In this document: piece after piece, positions 26,421 through 35,357 of the stretch
Position numbering within the stretch: the stretch's first letter is position 1
Layout: each line of letters begins with the position of its first letter
Assembly: GCA_012032425.1 (NCBI GenBank)
Contig: JAAUQE010000004.1
Location: 1 to 36,436, forward strand
Reading direction: 5' to 3'
DNA from: Leptolyngbya sp. RL_3_1
GTDB lineage: Bacteria; Cyanobacteriota; Cyanobacteriia; Phormidesmidales; Phormidesmidaceae
Length of the DNA stretch: 36,436 nucleotides
The notes under the pieces: generated by a model
Told to the model about the DNA's origin: nothing
The model's database searches: none
What the model saw: the letters and a program-made list of their open reading frames with translations, nothing else
Position numbers and translations under genes: made by a program

Positions 26421-27383
26421 TTATGCAGCGCTGCTGCTCCCATCGCCAACAATGGTGCGCATGCCTTCGAGGGTGGCAGGGATACTGCGGGGATCCATAA
26501 ACATCACCTTGCTGCTGCCGCTGCTGGCAATCTGCTGTCCCATATTGAGATAATTCTGGGCCAGGATAAATTGCAGGGCGGCCTCAGATTTAGGATCCCT
26601 TTGGAGCTTGTCAGCAATAATCTGCATCGCTTCAGAGGTAGCCTGGGCCTGCAAAACCACTTCTTGTCGTTGGGCTTGGGCTTTCATCACAATTGCTTTT
26701 TGCTGGGCCTCTGCCTCTAGGATCACGGCCTTTTTGATGGGCTTCCGCATCTAAAATGGCAGACTCGGCTCGGCCGCGAGCACTGTTGACCGCCGCCTCC
26801 TGTTCCCCTTCAGAAGTCAAAATCGCCGCCCGCTTGCGCCGTTCAGCCGCCATTTGCAGCTCCATCGAATCTTGTACCGCTTTAGAGGGAATGATATCTC
26901 GCAGCTCTACCCGAGTGACTTTGACGCCCCAGGGATCGGTGGAAATGTCTAGCTCCCGCAGCAAAATCTCGTTGATTTCAGAGCGGGCGGTAAAGGTCTC
27001 GTCTAGTTCAAGCTGCCCCATTTCTGAACGGATCTGGGTTAGCACTAGGTTTACCATGGCCGATTGGAGGTTTTCGACCTTGTAGTATGCCTTCTCCATA
27101 TCATGATGCGCCAGTACACCACTGCATCTACTGAAATCGAAACATTATCTCGGGTAATACAAGTCTGCGGGGGAATATCCAAAACCCGCTCCCGGATGGT
27201 TTGTTTGAAAACCACCTTGTCGATGATCGGGGTCAAAAAGTTGAGGCCAGGGGTCAATTTTTTGCCGTTGTACTTCCCGAGGGTCTCAACCAAGGCCTCA
27301 TCACTTTGATTGATGATTTTGACGGAGCTGGCGGCGACCGAGCCCCCCAGGACAAGCATGAAGAGAAATGCAATGGGATTCAT
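26421..27383 (-). CDS. SPFH/band-7 (stomatin-like) protein, two apparent frameshifts
   Basis: Three frame segments make a 320-residue stomatin-like protein. Segment 1: [20 protein letters not shown] membrane anchor, [40 protein letters not shown]. Adding one G at 27101-27102 gives [20 protein letters not shown]. Segment 2: [37 protein letters not shown]. Removing one base in GGCC at 26727-26730 gives [20 protein letters not shown]. Segment 3 is the coiled-coil end, [23 protein letters not shown] six bases before ATG 27383 fixes the start. It is downstream of nfeD on the same strand, the classic partner. The family forms membrane microdomain scaffolds. Confidence 0.88.
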
Positions 27384-27402
27384 GGGTTCTCCTTTTGAGA
27401 AA

Positions 27403-27430
27403 TGAGCAAGGGATCTTGAGCAAGGGATCT
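27403..27430. repeat. Tandem 14-base duplication in the nfeD-band-7 gap
   Basis: TGAGCAAGGGATCT occurs twice head to tail (27403-27416 and 27417-27430), just upstream of the band-7 ribosome site. A looser pair, AATGGCACCG, repeats at 27459-27468 and 27472-27481. Probably slippage duplications. Confidence 0.6.
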
Positions 27431-27605
27431 AGGTGGGGATTCAACCGACACGCACAGGAATGGCACCGGATAATGGCACCGTAGGTAACGGCAAAATCGG
27501 TCCCCAAATGCTTGCAAAACAAGCTCTAGCGTGAGATGTGTGCATGGCGAGAATGGGACAGCTCAAATACTGGCGCAATTGCTGAGGACAGGGGTCTGAG
27601 GGCTA

Positions 27606-27643
27606 GGGGCTAGAAACTGGACTGGTCACGTGAATGCCGCCAT
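27606..27643 (+). repeat. 38-bp dispersed repeat, copy 2
   Basis: Matches the reverse complement of 20995-21032 at 36 of 38 positions, with the shared palindrome TCACGTGA. It lies immediately beyond the 3' end of nfeD, in the gap before the band-7 gene. The strong identity between two intergenic sites 6.6 kb apart shows a repeated element, not chance. Confidence 0.75.
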
Positions 27644-27645
27644 GA

Positions 27646-28071
27646 TTAGGAATGCAGGGCTTGTTCGGGCATAACCAGAAGGGTGTTGCCCTGGCGACCG
27701 ACCACAATGACGCGCTGGTGCGTGGCGATCGCCACCTGCTCATCTTCACAGCGAGCCTGCCAGGAATTGCCTTCATAGAGCACGCGACCGGTTTCACCAG
27801 GAAGAATCGATGTGATCGTCCGGGCTTCGGTGGATGCCGCCAGGGTATAGGGGGTGCGCTTCGGTAAAAAGCGGCGCAACGCGATCACGATCAGCACTGA
27901 AAACAGCAACCAAAGCCCCACCTGGATGCTGACCTGAGGAATAAACAAGGCAAATACAGAGACGATCAGGGCACTAATACCCAACGTGGCCTCTACAAAC
28001 GCGGTTGGCAAGAACAGCTCCATTAGGCAAAGGACTACCCCTGCCATCAACCAAAATAAGGCAGGGCTCAT
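27646..28071 (-). CDS. NfeD-like membrane protein
   Basis: 141 residues. Two or three N-terminal hydrophobic segments (ALFWLMAGVVLCLMELFLPT; FVEATLGISALIVSVFALFI; VGLWLLFSVLIVIALRRFLP) are followed by an OB-fold domain (ILPGETGRVLYEGNSWQARC, VIVVGRQGNTLLVMP). This is the short NfeD form without the ClpP-like protease domain, which typically accompanies band-7/stomatin proteins. Here it is upstream of one on the same strand. It probably works with the band-7 protein in the inner membrane; the exact function is unknown. Confidence 0.88.
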   Translation of the reverse strand: MSPALFWLMAGVVLCLMELFLPTAFVEATLGISALIVSVFALFIPQVSIQVGLWLLFSVLIVIALRRFLPKRTPYTLAASTEARTITSILPGETGRVLYEGNSWQARCEDEQVAIATHQRVIVVGRQGNTLLVMPEQALHS

Positions 28072-28256
28072 AGTCTAGGTCCATTTAGGGTCATTAGGTT
28101 AGCCCTCGATACTGTTACTTCCAGCAGGGATTAGGGAATTCCGCAAGGGGAAGCCGAGCGATTTACCTAAGATCCACTAGGATTAATCTAGCCTTTTGCC
28201 CTTTAGGAAGAAGTCCCCACTCAACTTGTTTTAAGGGTCTCTGGAATCCCTGGTGA

Positions 28257-30062
28257 ATGATGCCTAATGCTGAGTCTACTGCGTCCCGCCACCTTCACTA
28301 TGTATGGGCAGTCGGCCCCGGTAGTGATGCGATCCCACCTGGGCAGGTGGTTGGCGATCGCTACAAAGTGATTGCGCCTCAAATTTGGCAAGACACAACG
28401 CCCGACTCACCGCCCGCGATCCCCGATGCGGTCCCCGACCGGGTGATCCCCTATTTCAAAGCCTACCGCCATCGTCTGCATGTGCCAGGGGTATACGATG
28501 TGCGGCCCCAATCAGGGGGCAAAGCGCCGTGGGTTTTGTTAGACAATGCCCCCATTAATGGCCGATCAGGGCAACGCTATCCCACCTTGATCGCCGCCTG
28601 GGATACCGTTACGACGGTGCGTCAGCTCTCTTGGCTATGGCAGCTATGGCAACTATGGGAGCCGCTGGTAAAGCTGGGAGTTGGGCGCAGTTTACTGGTT
28701 CCAGACAACGTGCGCGTCGAGGGCTGGCGGGTCCGGCTGGGGGAGCTCTATATCGATGATCAACCCCCTAACCTGAAGGCATTTGCCCAAAGCTGGTTGG
28801 GGTTGGCCGGGACTCAACCCGCCATTGCCCAGCCGTTACAGGCGTTGGGTGCGGCCCTCTTAGCGGACACCTGCCCCCCCGATCAGCTCACCGTTGATCT
28901 GAACTATTTGCTGCTGCGGGAAGCGGCCCAAGTGCCATTGGTGGTTAAAGTAGCGGGTGATACCAGCGCGGGTCCGCAGCAGGTTCGCAATGAGGATGCC
29001 TGTTACCCCCAAGGGTTGGCCCCGGATGCCACTATGCCTCGCATTGGCATTGTCTGTGATGGGGTGGGAGGGCATGAGGCTGGGGAAGTGGCCAGCCAAT
29101 TGGTGGTGCGATCGCTGCGGCTACAGCTCCAAGGGCTGCTGAGCGAAGCCCAAAATCAGGATCAACTGGCTCCGCCCAAGGTGATTTTTCAGCAAATTGA
29201 AGCGGCGATCCGGGTGGTTAATGACCTAGTCAATCGCCAGAATGATCAACAGGGTCGTAGCGATCGCCAGCGCATGGGCACGACCCTAGTCATGGCAGTG
29301 GTCGTTGCTCAGCGGATCAAAACCGACTTGGGGTGGAGCCTGATCAACGAGCTGTACATTGCCCACATTGGCGATAGTCGGGCCTATTGGATTACCCCTG
29401 ACTACTGCCATCAGCTCACCGTCGATGACGATTTGGCCGGTCGAGAGGTGGAAGCTGGGCGACAGTTCTACGCCCATCTCGCCCAGCGCCCGGAAGCCGG
29501 TGCCCTCACCCAAGCGATTGGGACCCGTGACGCCCAGCATTTGTTGCCCCATCTACAGCGGTTTGTGATCGACGAAGCGGGCGTGCTGCTGCTGTGCTCA
29601 GATGGCCTCAGCGATCAGGGACGGATCGACACCGCCTGGGCCAACTACATTGGTCTGATTACCAAAGACATCATTACCTTGGATGCGGCAGTCGCTTCCT
29701 GGATTGAACTGGCCAATCAAAAAAATGGCCATGACAATGTGGCCGTCGTGTTGATGCAGTGCAAGTTACTCAACCCTGTCTATGCTGACGAGGCTACAGC
29801 CGAGGCTGCGGATGCGCCGCCAGCTGATCCCAATGACCTCACTGATGCCTCTAGAGCCCTGCTTTACGGTGAAGAAGACCAGCCCGCTCAAACCCCGCCG
29901 CCGCCCGCTTCATCTCAGTCCCAATTATCTTTCTCAGCCCGTTGGATTGGGATCATGGCGGCAGCTATTTTGTTGCTGGCAGGGCTGCTTGGCTGGTGGG
30001 TCGCAGGTCGCCTGACTGGGCCGCCCACACCATCCCCTGAGTCGCCTGAGTCTGTGAACTAA
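28257..30062 (+). CDS. PP2C-type Ser/Thr phosphatase with C-terminal membrane anchor
   Basis: 601 residues. The N-terminal 220 residues are an unnamed region with GDRYKVIAPQIW and VWAVGPGSD. The PP2C (PPM) domain follows: VRNEDACYPQG, the metal site GIVCDGVGGHEAGEVASQ, MGTTLVMAVVV, YIAHIGDSRAYWI, LLLCSDGLSD and GHDNVAVVLM. The Asp ligands for two metal ions are present. A Pro-rich linker leads to one membrane helix (WIGIMAAAILLLAGLLGWWV) near the end, so the enzyme is a tail-anchored phosphatase. It should counter Ser/Thr kinases; the FHA proteins about 6 kb away read the same type of signal. Confidence 0.92.
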   Translation: MMPNAESTASRHLHYVWAVGPGSDAIPPGQVVGDRYKVIAPQIWQDTTPDSPPAIPDAVPDRVIPYFKAYRHRLHVPGVYDVRPQSGGKAPWVLLDNAPINGRSGQRYPTLIAAWDTVTTVRQLSWLWQLWQLWEPLVKLGVGRSLLVPDNVRVEGWRVRLGELYIDDQPPNLKAFAQSWLGLAGTQPAIAQPLQALGAALLADTCPPDQLTVDLNYLLLREAAQVPLVVKVAGDTSAGPQQVRNEDACYPQGLAPDATMPRIGIVCDGVGGHEAGEVASQLVVRSLRLQLQGLLSEAQNQDQLAPPKVIFQQIEAAIRVVNDLVNRQNDQQGRSDRQRMGTTLVMAVVVAQRIKTDLGWSLINELYIAHIGDSRAYWITPDYCHQLTVDDDLAGREVEAGRQFYAHLAQRPEAGALTQAIGTRDAQHLLPHLQRFVIDEAGVLLLCSDGLSDQGRIDTAWANYIGLITKDIITLDAAVASWIELANQKNGHDNVAVVLMQCKLLNPVYADEATAEAADAPPADPNDLTDASRALLYGEEDQPAQTPPPPASSQSQLSFSARWIGIMAAAILLLAGLLGWWVAGRLTGPPTPSPESPESVN

Positions 30063-30208
30063 CAGTTAAAGGCTCAAGCCTCATCTCGTTCCACCAACGA
30101 TGGGGTGAGCATCCTATGCAAAGATAGAAAGATTGCCCCAGGAGAAGCTCCCTCTGCCAGAAGCGTTTTTTCTCATCTAGGGATTGGTAAGCAAAGGTTG
30201 GATACTGT

Positions 30209-30445
30209 ATGAAAGTTGGCGATCGCGTTCGGATTAAGGATTCCGTTATTTTTTATCACCATCCCCTACATCGAAATGAAGCCTTTGATGCCAAAGGCTT
30301 GGAAGGCAAGGTTATTAAAGTGCTTTCTGACTGGCAAGGGCGTCCCATTAGTGCCAACTTGCCGATTTACGTGGAGTTTGTCGTCGAAGGGGCAAAGCGA
30401 CCCTTCCGAGCGCATCTGCAAGACCACGAGCTGGAATTGCTTTAG
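30209..30445 (+). CDS. ftrV: Ferredoxin-thioredoxin reductase variable chain
   Basis: 78 residues: MKVGDRVRIKDSVIFYHHPL, HRNEAFDAKGLEGKVIKVLS, DWQGRPISANLPIYVEFV and RPFRAHLQDHELELL. This is the SH3-like variable subunit of the heterodimeric ferredoxin-thioredoxin reductase, which shields the 4Fe-4S catalytic chain and passes photosynthetic electrons to thioredoxin. The catalytic subunit gene is not in the window, as is usual. Intact, single gene. Confidence 0.95.
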   Translation: MKVGDRVRIKDSVIFYHHPLHRNEAFDAKGLEGKVIKVLSDWQGRPISANLPIYVEFVVEGAKRPFRAHLQDHELELL

Positions 30446-30456
30446 CAGCGTCCCAG

Positions 30457-30705
30457 TCAGCGATATCTCGGAAACCCCCTCACCAACTGGGGCTCAGCTC
30501 GCATTCGGACTAAATCAGTTTGATGCTCCTGGGCGATTGCGGCATACCACTCACAGTGGCGGTTAAACGCTTCCCGATACCGGATCTCGGCCCTGACCGC
30601 CTGAGCCATCTGGTGTAAAACCAAGACTTCAGAAACATCCTGGGGGCAGTCTGCAACATACTGGTTGAGCCCTGGCTCTGAACGCCATTCAGAAATATTG
30701 TGCAT
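30457..30705 (-). CDS. Small hypothetical protein, probably real
   Basis: 82 residues, no membrane segment. DVSEVLVLHQMAQAVRAEIR, YREAFNRHCEWYAAIAQEHQ and TDLVRMRAEP form a largely helical protein. I recall similar small cyanobacterial proteins with a REAFNRHCxWY segment but no name or function. It is convergent with ftrV at 11 bases. The start codon directly abuts the first of three TGATCA motifs. Confidence 0.55.
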   Translation of the reverse strand: MHNISEWRSEPGLNQYVADCPQDVSEVLVLHQMAQAVRAEIRYREAFNRHCEWYAAIAQEHQTDLVRMRAEPQLVRGFPRYR

Positions 30706-30795
30706 TGATCAGGGGGGAAACCGAATACGCTTAAATCCAGGCTATCGTGCCCCTGATCAGGGCTCTGCTCTGCTGGATACCGTTCTGATCAGAAC
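30706..30795. promoter_or_regulatory. Three TGATCA motifs, two in perfect long palindromes
   Basis: TGATCA occurs at 30706-30711, 30754-30759 and 30786-30791. The second lies in the 12-base palindrome CCCTGATCAGGG (30751-30762) and the third in the 14-base palindrome GTTCTGATCAGAAC (30782-30795). Their centres are 32 bases apart, about three helical turns. TGATCAGGGG at 30706 also pairs with CCCCTGATCA at 30750-30759. They lie upstream of the small minus-strand gene. Candidate multi-site operator; the protein is unknown. Confidence 0.55.
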
Positions 30796-31408
30796 TGTGA
30801 CTCACTTTGCCTTTGCGCCAAGAATCAGCGTGGCTCACCGCCCGGCACTTGGGCTGGCTGGACTCAGCCGATTCAGGCCCTTGACCGATCATGACGATTT
30901 TCAATCAAAACAAATCAGCTTCATAAGTAGTTCATAATTTTTCGAAACCGATTCGACCCATCATATGGTTAGGTCTGATTAGGTCGATCACCAGAGAGAT
31001 CCGCCTGAAAGCCTGATTCAGCCTAACTTTTAAAGCATAGAGAAATCTCCCACTAATTCTTACGTACTATCGCCAATATGCGGGTTACTAGCCATTGACA
31101 AACAGGGGATTTTGATAGGTCGGGTGGTAGCTCCCTGGTTAAAAGGACTACAATTGTGGGGCAACGCGAAAAGCGGCACATCGGGTTCACCATTTTGGGC
31201 GCTTTAGCGGCAGCGGTCTACATTAAAAAAGTTTTTAGCCTACCTACGATAATCTTTGCTGAGGAGATCGCCATCTCTGAAAATATGTAGATGGTTGTTC
31301 TAAGTCTGGAGTGCCAGAATTCAGCGCCATGGCCTAACTTAGGTCGTGTAGATAACGGGCTAAAAGCGCGACAGTCAGTCAGTTACGAAGGAGCACGAGG
31401 AACGCGGT
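30796..31408. other. Long region upstream of the principal sigma gene
   Basis: More than 600 bases without a clear gene. TTGACA at 31094-31099 and TACAAT at 31149-31154 resemble promoter hexamers but are not mutually spaced as one promoter. CCTAACTTAGG (31334-31344) is a small palindrome. GAGGA eight bases before the sigA start is its ribosome site. Long, multi-promoter leaders are common for this gene in cyanobacteria. Confidence 0.4.
31156..31290 (+). CDS. Candidate small membrane peptide upstream of sigA
   Basis: A GTG-initiated frame of 44 residues with one hydrophobic stretch (HIGFTILGALAAAVYIKKVF) between basic residues, then IIFAEEIAISENM. No ribosome site is evident and no family is recognised. 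It is listed only because the hydrophobic helix flanked by charges is orderly; it may be a chance frame in the sigA leader. Confidence 0.22.
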   Translation: MGQREKRHIGFTILGALAAAVYIKKVFSLPTIIFAEEIAISENM

Positions 31409-32533
31409 ATGACTCAAGCTAATGAACTACTCAGCACTATCAAGCCAGCAGGGGGGATCGATCTCTTAATTGAAGATGACAGTAACAATGCTGATGATGC
31501 TAGTTCTGTAGAAGAAACAGCCGCGCCTGGTAAGACAGCAACCAAAGGTAAAGCCTCGCGACGTCGGGGTCCAGCCAAGAAAAAGCACTACACCGAAGAT
31601 TCGATTCGGCTCTATCTTCAGGAAATTGGCCGGATTCGCTTACTTCGGGCTGAGGAAGAAATTGAACTGGCCCGCAAGATTGCTGACCTGCTGGAGCTAG
31701 AGCGGATTCGCGACCAGCTTGAGGAAGATTTAGATCGCGAGCCCCAGGATGCAGAGTGGGCGGAAGCGGTTGAAATGCCCCTCCCAGCCTTTCAGCGGCG
31801 CTTGCACCTCGGTCGTCGGGCTAAGGACAAAATGGTGCAGTCTAACCTGCGTCTCGTGGTGTCCATCGCCAAGAAGTACATGAATCGTGGTCTCTCTTTC
31901 CAGGATTTAATCCAGGAGGGCAGTCTCGGCCTGATTCGAGCCGCAGAAAAGTTTGACCACGAGAAGGGCTATAAGTTCTCCACCTACGCTACTTGGTGGA
32001 TTCGTCAGGCCATTACGCGGGCGATCGCCGATCAGTCCCGCACGATTCGCCTACCCGTCCACCTATACGAGACCATCTCTCGCATCAAGAAAACCACCAA
32101 GCTCCTATCCCAAGAGCTGGGGCGCAAGCCAACGGAGGAAGAGATCGCGACTCGCATGGAGATGACCATTGAGAAACTACGGTTTATTGCTAAATCGGCC
32201 CAGCTTCCCATCTCCCTAGAGACCCCGATTGGGAAAGAAGAGGATTCTCGCCTGGGCGACTTTATTGAATCCGATGGCGAAACCCCTGAAGATGAAGTCT
32301 CTAAGAGCTTGCTGCGGGAAGACCTGGAAGGCGTCTTGGGTACCCTCAGCGCTCGGGAACGCGATGTTCTGCGACTCCGCTATGGCCTGGATGATGGCCG
32401 CATGAAGACGTTGGAAGAAATTGGTCAGATCTTTAACGTCACCCGCGAGCGTATTCGTCAAATTGAGGCGAAAGCATTGCGTAAGTTGCGCCATCCCAAC
32501 CGCAACAGCATCTTGAAGGAATATATCCGTTAA
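31409..32533 (+). CDS. sigA: Principal RNA polymerase sigma factor SigA/RpoD
   Basis: 374 residues, group 1. After an acidic, low-complexity N terminus and a basic stretch ([10 protein letters not shown]) comes region 1.2 ([20 protein letters not shown]), region 2 ([40 protein letters not shown]), region 3 ([20 protein letters not shown]) and region 4 ([38 protein letters not shown]). The RPAK/EYIR end and cyanobacterial length identify the essential housekeeping factor. GAGGA eight bases before the ATG supports the start. A strong terminator follows. Confidence 0.96.
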   Translation: MTQANELLSTIKPAGGIDLLIEDDSNNADDASSVEETAAPGKTATKGKASRRRGPAKKKHYTEDSIRLYLQEIGRIRLLRAEEEIELARKIADLLELERIRDQLEEDLDREPQDAEWAEAVEMPLPAFQRRLHLGRRAKDKMVQSNLRLVVSIAKKYMNRGLSFQDLIQEGSLGLIRAAEKFDHEKGYKFSTYATWWIRQAITRAIADQSRTIRLPVHLYETISRIKKTTKLLSQELGRKPTEEEIATRMEMTIEKLRFIAKSAQLPISLETPIGKEEDSRLGDFIESDGETPEDEVSKSLLREDLEGVLGTLSARERDVLRLRYGLDDGRMKTLEEIGQIFNVTRERIRQIEAKALRKLRHPNRNSILKEYIR

Positions 32534-32562
32534 TTGACTTTCTAAGCTCTTGACTGGTTTTT

Positions 32563-32595
32563 AAAACGCCCTAGTATGCACTACTGGGGCGTTTT
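32563..32595 (+). terminator. Intrinsic terminator of sigA
   Basis: AAAACGCCCTAGT (32563-32575) pairs with ACTGGGGCGTTTT (32583-32595) through 13 pairs including one G-T, with a 7-base loop and terminal T run. It starts 30 bases after the sigA stop. Confidence 0.9.
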
Positions 32596-32602
32596 ATATT
32601 CA

Positions 32603-32730
32603 GGACTTACGCAGCCACGATGGCTGTCACTCCCGATAGCGTGGGGATCCTGTATGCCCCCCTTATCAAGGGGGACAGGCAGCCGGGGGGATCTTGCAAC
32701 CCGCTGAAATCTGTTTCCCTGCGTAAGTCC
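32603..32730. mobile_element. MITE with GGACTTACGCAG terminal inverted repeats
   Basis: GGACTTACGCAG (32603-32614) and CTGCGTAAGTCC (32719-32730) are perfect 12-base terminal repeats of a 128-base non-coding element. Inside is the CCCCCTTATCAAGGGGG hairpin motif. GGACTTACGCA ends are familiar from cyanobacterial insertion sequences and their MITEs. No target duplication is convincing. It lies 8 bases beyond the sigA terminator and about 85 bases before the lexA SOS box. Confidence 0.8.
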
Positions 32731-32815
32731 CAATTGAGGATCTTGATAGGGCTGATCGGCTGGTGAGCGGCAGCGCAACGCAGCCATGGCAGAGTAGACA
32801 AATGTATTGGTCGAG

Positions 32816-32829
32816 AGTACACTTGTTCT
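32816..32829 (+). promoter_or_regulatory. LexA-binding SOS box upstream of lexA
   Basis: AGTACACTTGTTCT fits the cyanobacterial SOS box RGTACNNNDGTWCB at every position. A partial second motif, AGTACACTT, follows at 32835-32843. The box overlaps a possible -35 (TTGTTC 32823-32828) placed 18 bases before GATAAT (32847-32852), the position expected for autorepression. Confidence 0.78.
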
Positions 32830-32850
32830 GATTGAGTACACTTCGGGATA

Positions 32851-33462
32851 ATGGTCATGGAACCCCTTACTGAGGCCCAACAAGAGCTGTACGACTGGCT
32901 GGTGGACTACATTCATGAAAATCAACATTCCCCCTCCATTCGACAAATGATGAAAGCAATGGGGTTGAAATCGCCAGCACCCATTCAGAGCCGCCTCGAT
33001 CACTTACGAAAGAAAGGCTATATCGACTGGAATGAGGGCAAAGCTCGCACCATTCGCATCCTCCAAGACGTTCATGGCATCCCCATTTACGGGACAATCG
33101 CCGCTGGCTATGTGAATGAAGCCTACACCGATGAAGTGACGCGACTAGATTTGGCGGGGTTACCGATTAAGTCAGGGGACTATGCCCTGAAGGTGAATGG
33201 GGACAGTATGATCGGTGCCATGATTCAGGATGGTGACATGGTGATTATGAGGCCCGTTCACGATCCCCAGGGGATTCGGGAAGGCACCATCGTTGCCGCT
33301 CGGGTGGAGCGGGGTGAGACCACGCTGAAATACTTCCACCGCCAGGGCAACCAAGTCCAGCTCAAGCCCGCTAACCCGGACTATCCCATCCAAGAATTTT
33401 TGGCGAACCAAGTGGATATTCAAGGTCGCTTGGTGGCGGTGTGGCGTGACGCGTTTGCTTAG
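32851..33462 (+). CDS. lexA: LexA repressor (SOS response)
   Basis: 203 residues. The winged-helix N-terminal domain (EAQQELYDWLVDYIHENQHS, SIRQMMKAMGLKSPAPIQSR, GYIDWNEGKARTIRIL) is followed by the S24 autoprotease. The cleavage site is Ala85-Gly86 (TIAAGYV), Ser119 is in KVNGDSMIGAMI and the Lys at about 160 is in GETTLKYF. All elements for RecA-stimulated self-cleavage are present, unlike Synechocystis LexA, which lacks them and serves other roles. ATG 32851 falls within a possible -10, so ATG 32857 (MEPLTEAQQ) may be the real start. An SOS box lies just upstream. Confidence 0.95.
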   Translation: MVMEPLTEAQQELYDWLVDYIHENQHSPSIRQMMKAMGLKSPAPIQSRLDHLRKKGYIDWNEGKARTIRILQDVHGIPIYGTIAAGYVNEAYTDEVTRLDLAGLPIKSGDYALKVNGDSMIGAMIQDGDMVIMRPVHDPQGIREGTIVAARVERGETTLKYFHRQGNQVQLKPANPDYPIQEFLANQVDIQGRLVAVWRDAFA

Positions 33463-33689
33463 GGATCCGCAATCAAAAAACATACCAGGCACAAAAGTTG
33501 CTGAGGTAGGGGCGCAAGGCTTGCGCCTTGGTGAAGCGGTACGCTATGTACCCGCTTGTCCCTTAAGTGAATCGTGCTGAAGCCGTCACAAAGTCACGAG
33601 AAAATGCAGACCGCGTTCTGCCGGCATTGCTCCCGTTGACCCCTATCAAGGTGAAACGAGCAGTCAAAGACGCAGTCAGGGGAATCGGA

Positions 33690-35205
33690 TCATGTTTCCT
33701 TCGTTTCCAACCGTGATCTGGGGACCCGATCCAGCGCCTCTACAGTTTCCAAATCATCGCCTGCGGCGGCTCCCAAATCCTTAAACTTGCGGGCCGTCAC
33801 TAACACCCGTGACTCCAGTGAGCCCACCGTTTTGTTAAAGGCATCGACACTGCTGTCGAGTCCCCGGCGCAGCTTGCCTAAGTGGCCAATTAAGGTACGG
33901 GTGCGATCATACAGCTCGCGGCCCAGTTCGCTGATTTGCTGGGCATTCTCCGCCAAGCGTTCCTGCCGCCAGCCATAGGCCACTGCCTTCAGTAAGGCGA
34001 TCAGCGTCGTCGGCGTGGCCAAAATCACTCGCTGCTCTACCCCATACTCAATCAACCCTGGATCCTGCTCTAGGGCAGCGCTAAAGAAGGTTTCTCCCGG
34101 CAAAAACAGCACCGCAAACTCGGGGGCGGGTTGAAACTGATCCCAGTAATTTTTGCTCCCCAATTGATTCAAATGGGTGCGAATCTGGCGGGCGTGGTGC
34201 TGGAGGCGATCGCGCCGCGTGCCATCATCTGGGGCCTCCAAAGCATCCAAATAGGCTTGCAGGGGGGCTTTGGCATCCACAATAATGTGGCGCTGGTTGG
34301 GTAGCTTGATCACCAGGTCGGGCCGCAGCCGACCCTGGTCGGTGTCTGTCGAGTTTTGTTGATAAAAGTCGCAGTACTCCACCATCCCCGCCATTTCCAC
34401 CACTCGCTGGAGCTGGATTTCGCCCCAGCGGCCCCGCACCGTGGGCGATCGCAGGGCTGTAACCAAGTTGGTCGTTTCCCGCTGGAGCTGGGTTTGGGCC
34501 ACCGCCAGCCCTTTGACCTGTTCCGAGAGGCCGCTGTAGGCGGCGGTGCGGGCGGTTTCGAGATCTTGTAGGCGGGTATCTACCTTAGTGAGGGACTCTT
34601 GCAAAGGTTGTACGAGTGAGGCGATCGCCTGCTGCCGCTGCCCCAAATCCCCCTGGGCCTGGGATTGGAACTTGGCCAGGGTGGTCTCGGCCAACTGCAT
34701 AAAGCTCTGGGAGTTGCGTTGCAGCGCGTCGGCGGAGAGGGCTTTGAAGGTATCGGTGAGCTGCTGTTGGGCCTGTTCGAGCAACGCCTGTTGTTCTATG
34801 GATTGCTGCTGGGCCTGGGTGAGGCGACTGTTGGCGACGCTCAGTTGGGCTTGGAGGGTGCTGGTGGCGGTTTGCAATTGGTGAATCTGGTCCGCTTTAA
34901 CCTGGAGCTGGTGGTGCAGGGCAGGGATTTGAGCGGCCTGGGCCTCGGCGGTGGCGCGATCGGCGGTGGCTTGGCGCAGCTCAACTTGCAGGTGTTCTAG
35001 GTGCTGCTCTCGATTTTGCAGTTGGGCTTGCAGGGTTTGCAAAACGCTGTTCTTGCAGTTGCAGTCGCTCTAGGGCGGTGGCGCGATCGGCAACGACATC
35101 GGCTTGGGCGCGATCGCGCCCCCGCTGCACCCGCCCTTGCCACCATAGGCTCGCCATGCCCATACCCAGGACTAACCCGATCAACAGTCCCAGCAGAATT
35201 TCCAC
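33690..35205 (-). CDS. rmuC: DNA recombination protein RmuC, apparent N-terminal frameshift
   Basis: 504 residues once one base is removed from TTTT (minus strand, 35041-35044), joining [10 protein letters not shown] to [19 protein letters not shown]. The GTG start at 35205 has GGAG seven bases ahead. An N-terminal membrane helix ([20 protein letters not shown]) leads into a Gln-rich coiled coil of about 170 residues, then the RmuC nuclease-like domain: [60 protein letters not shown] and [20 protein letters not shown]. The family limits inversions at short repeats. As written, the 450-residue downstream frame holds everything except the anchor. Confidence 0.93.
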
Positions 35206-35357
35206 CCGGTTCTCCGTAAAGTGGTTTCACGGTAACAACATTTGTACTAATTCTCAATTCCTTAAGCTGGGTTCAGGCCCTGGGGCGAGGTCATCCGGCC
35301 CACCGCTAAAATAAGGCAACCGCCCCATTTCCTCCTATTCTGTTGCTGGTGTTGCCA

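Noticed and set aside
30665-30937. 90-residue plus-strand frame
   Set aside because: Overlaps the opposite-strand small gene and the TGATCA palindromes; no protein-like pattern.
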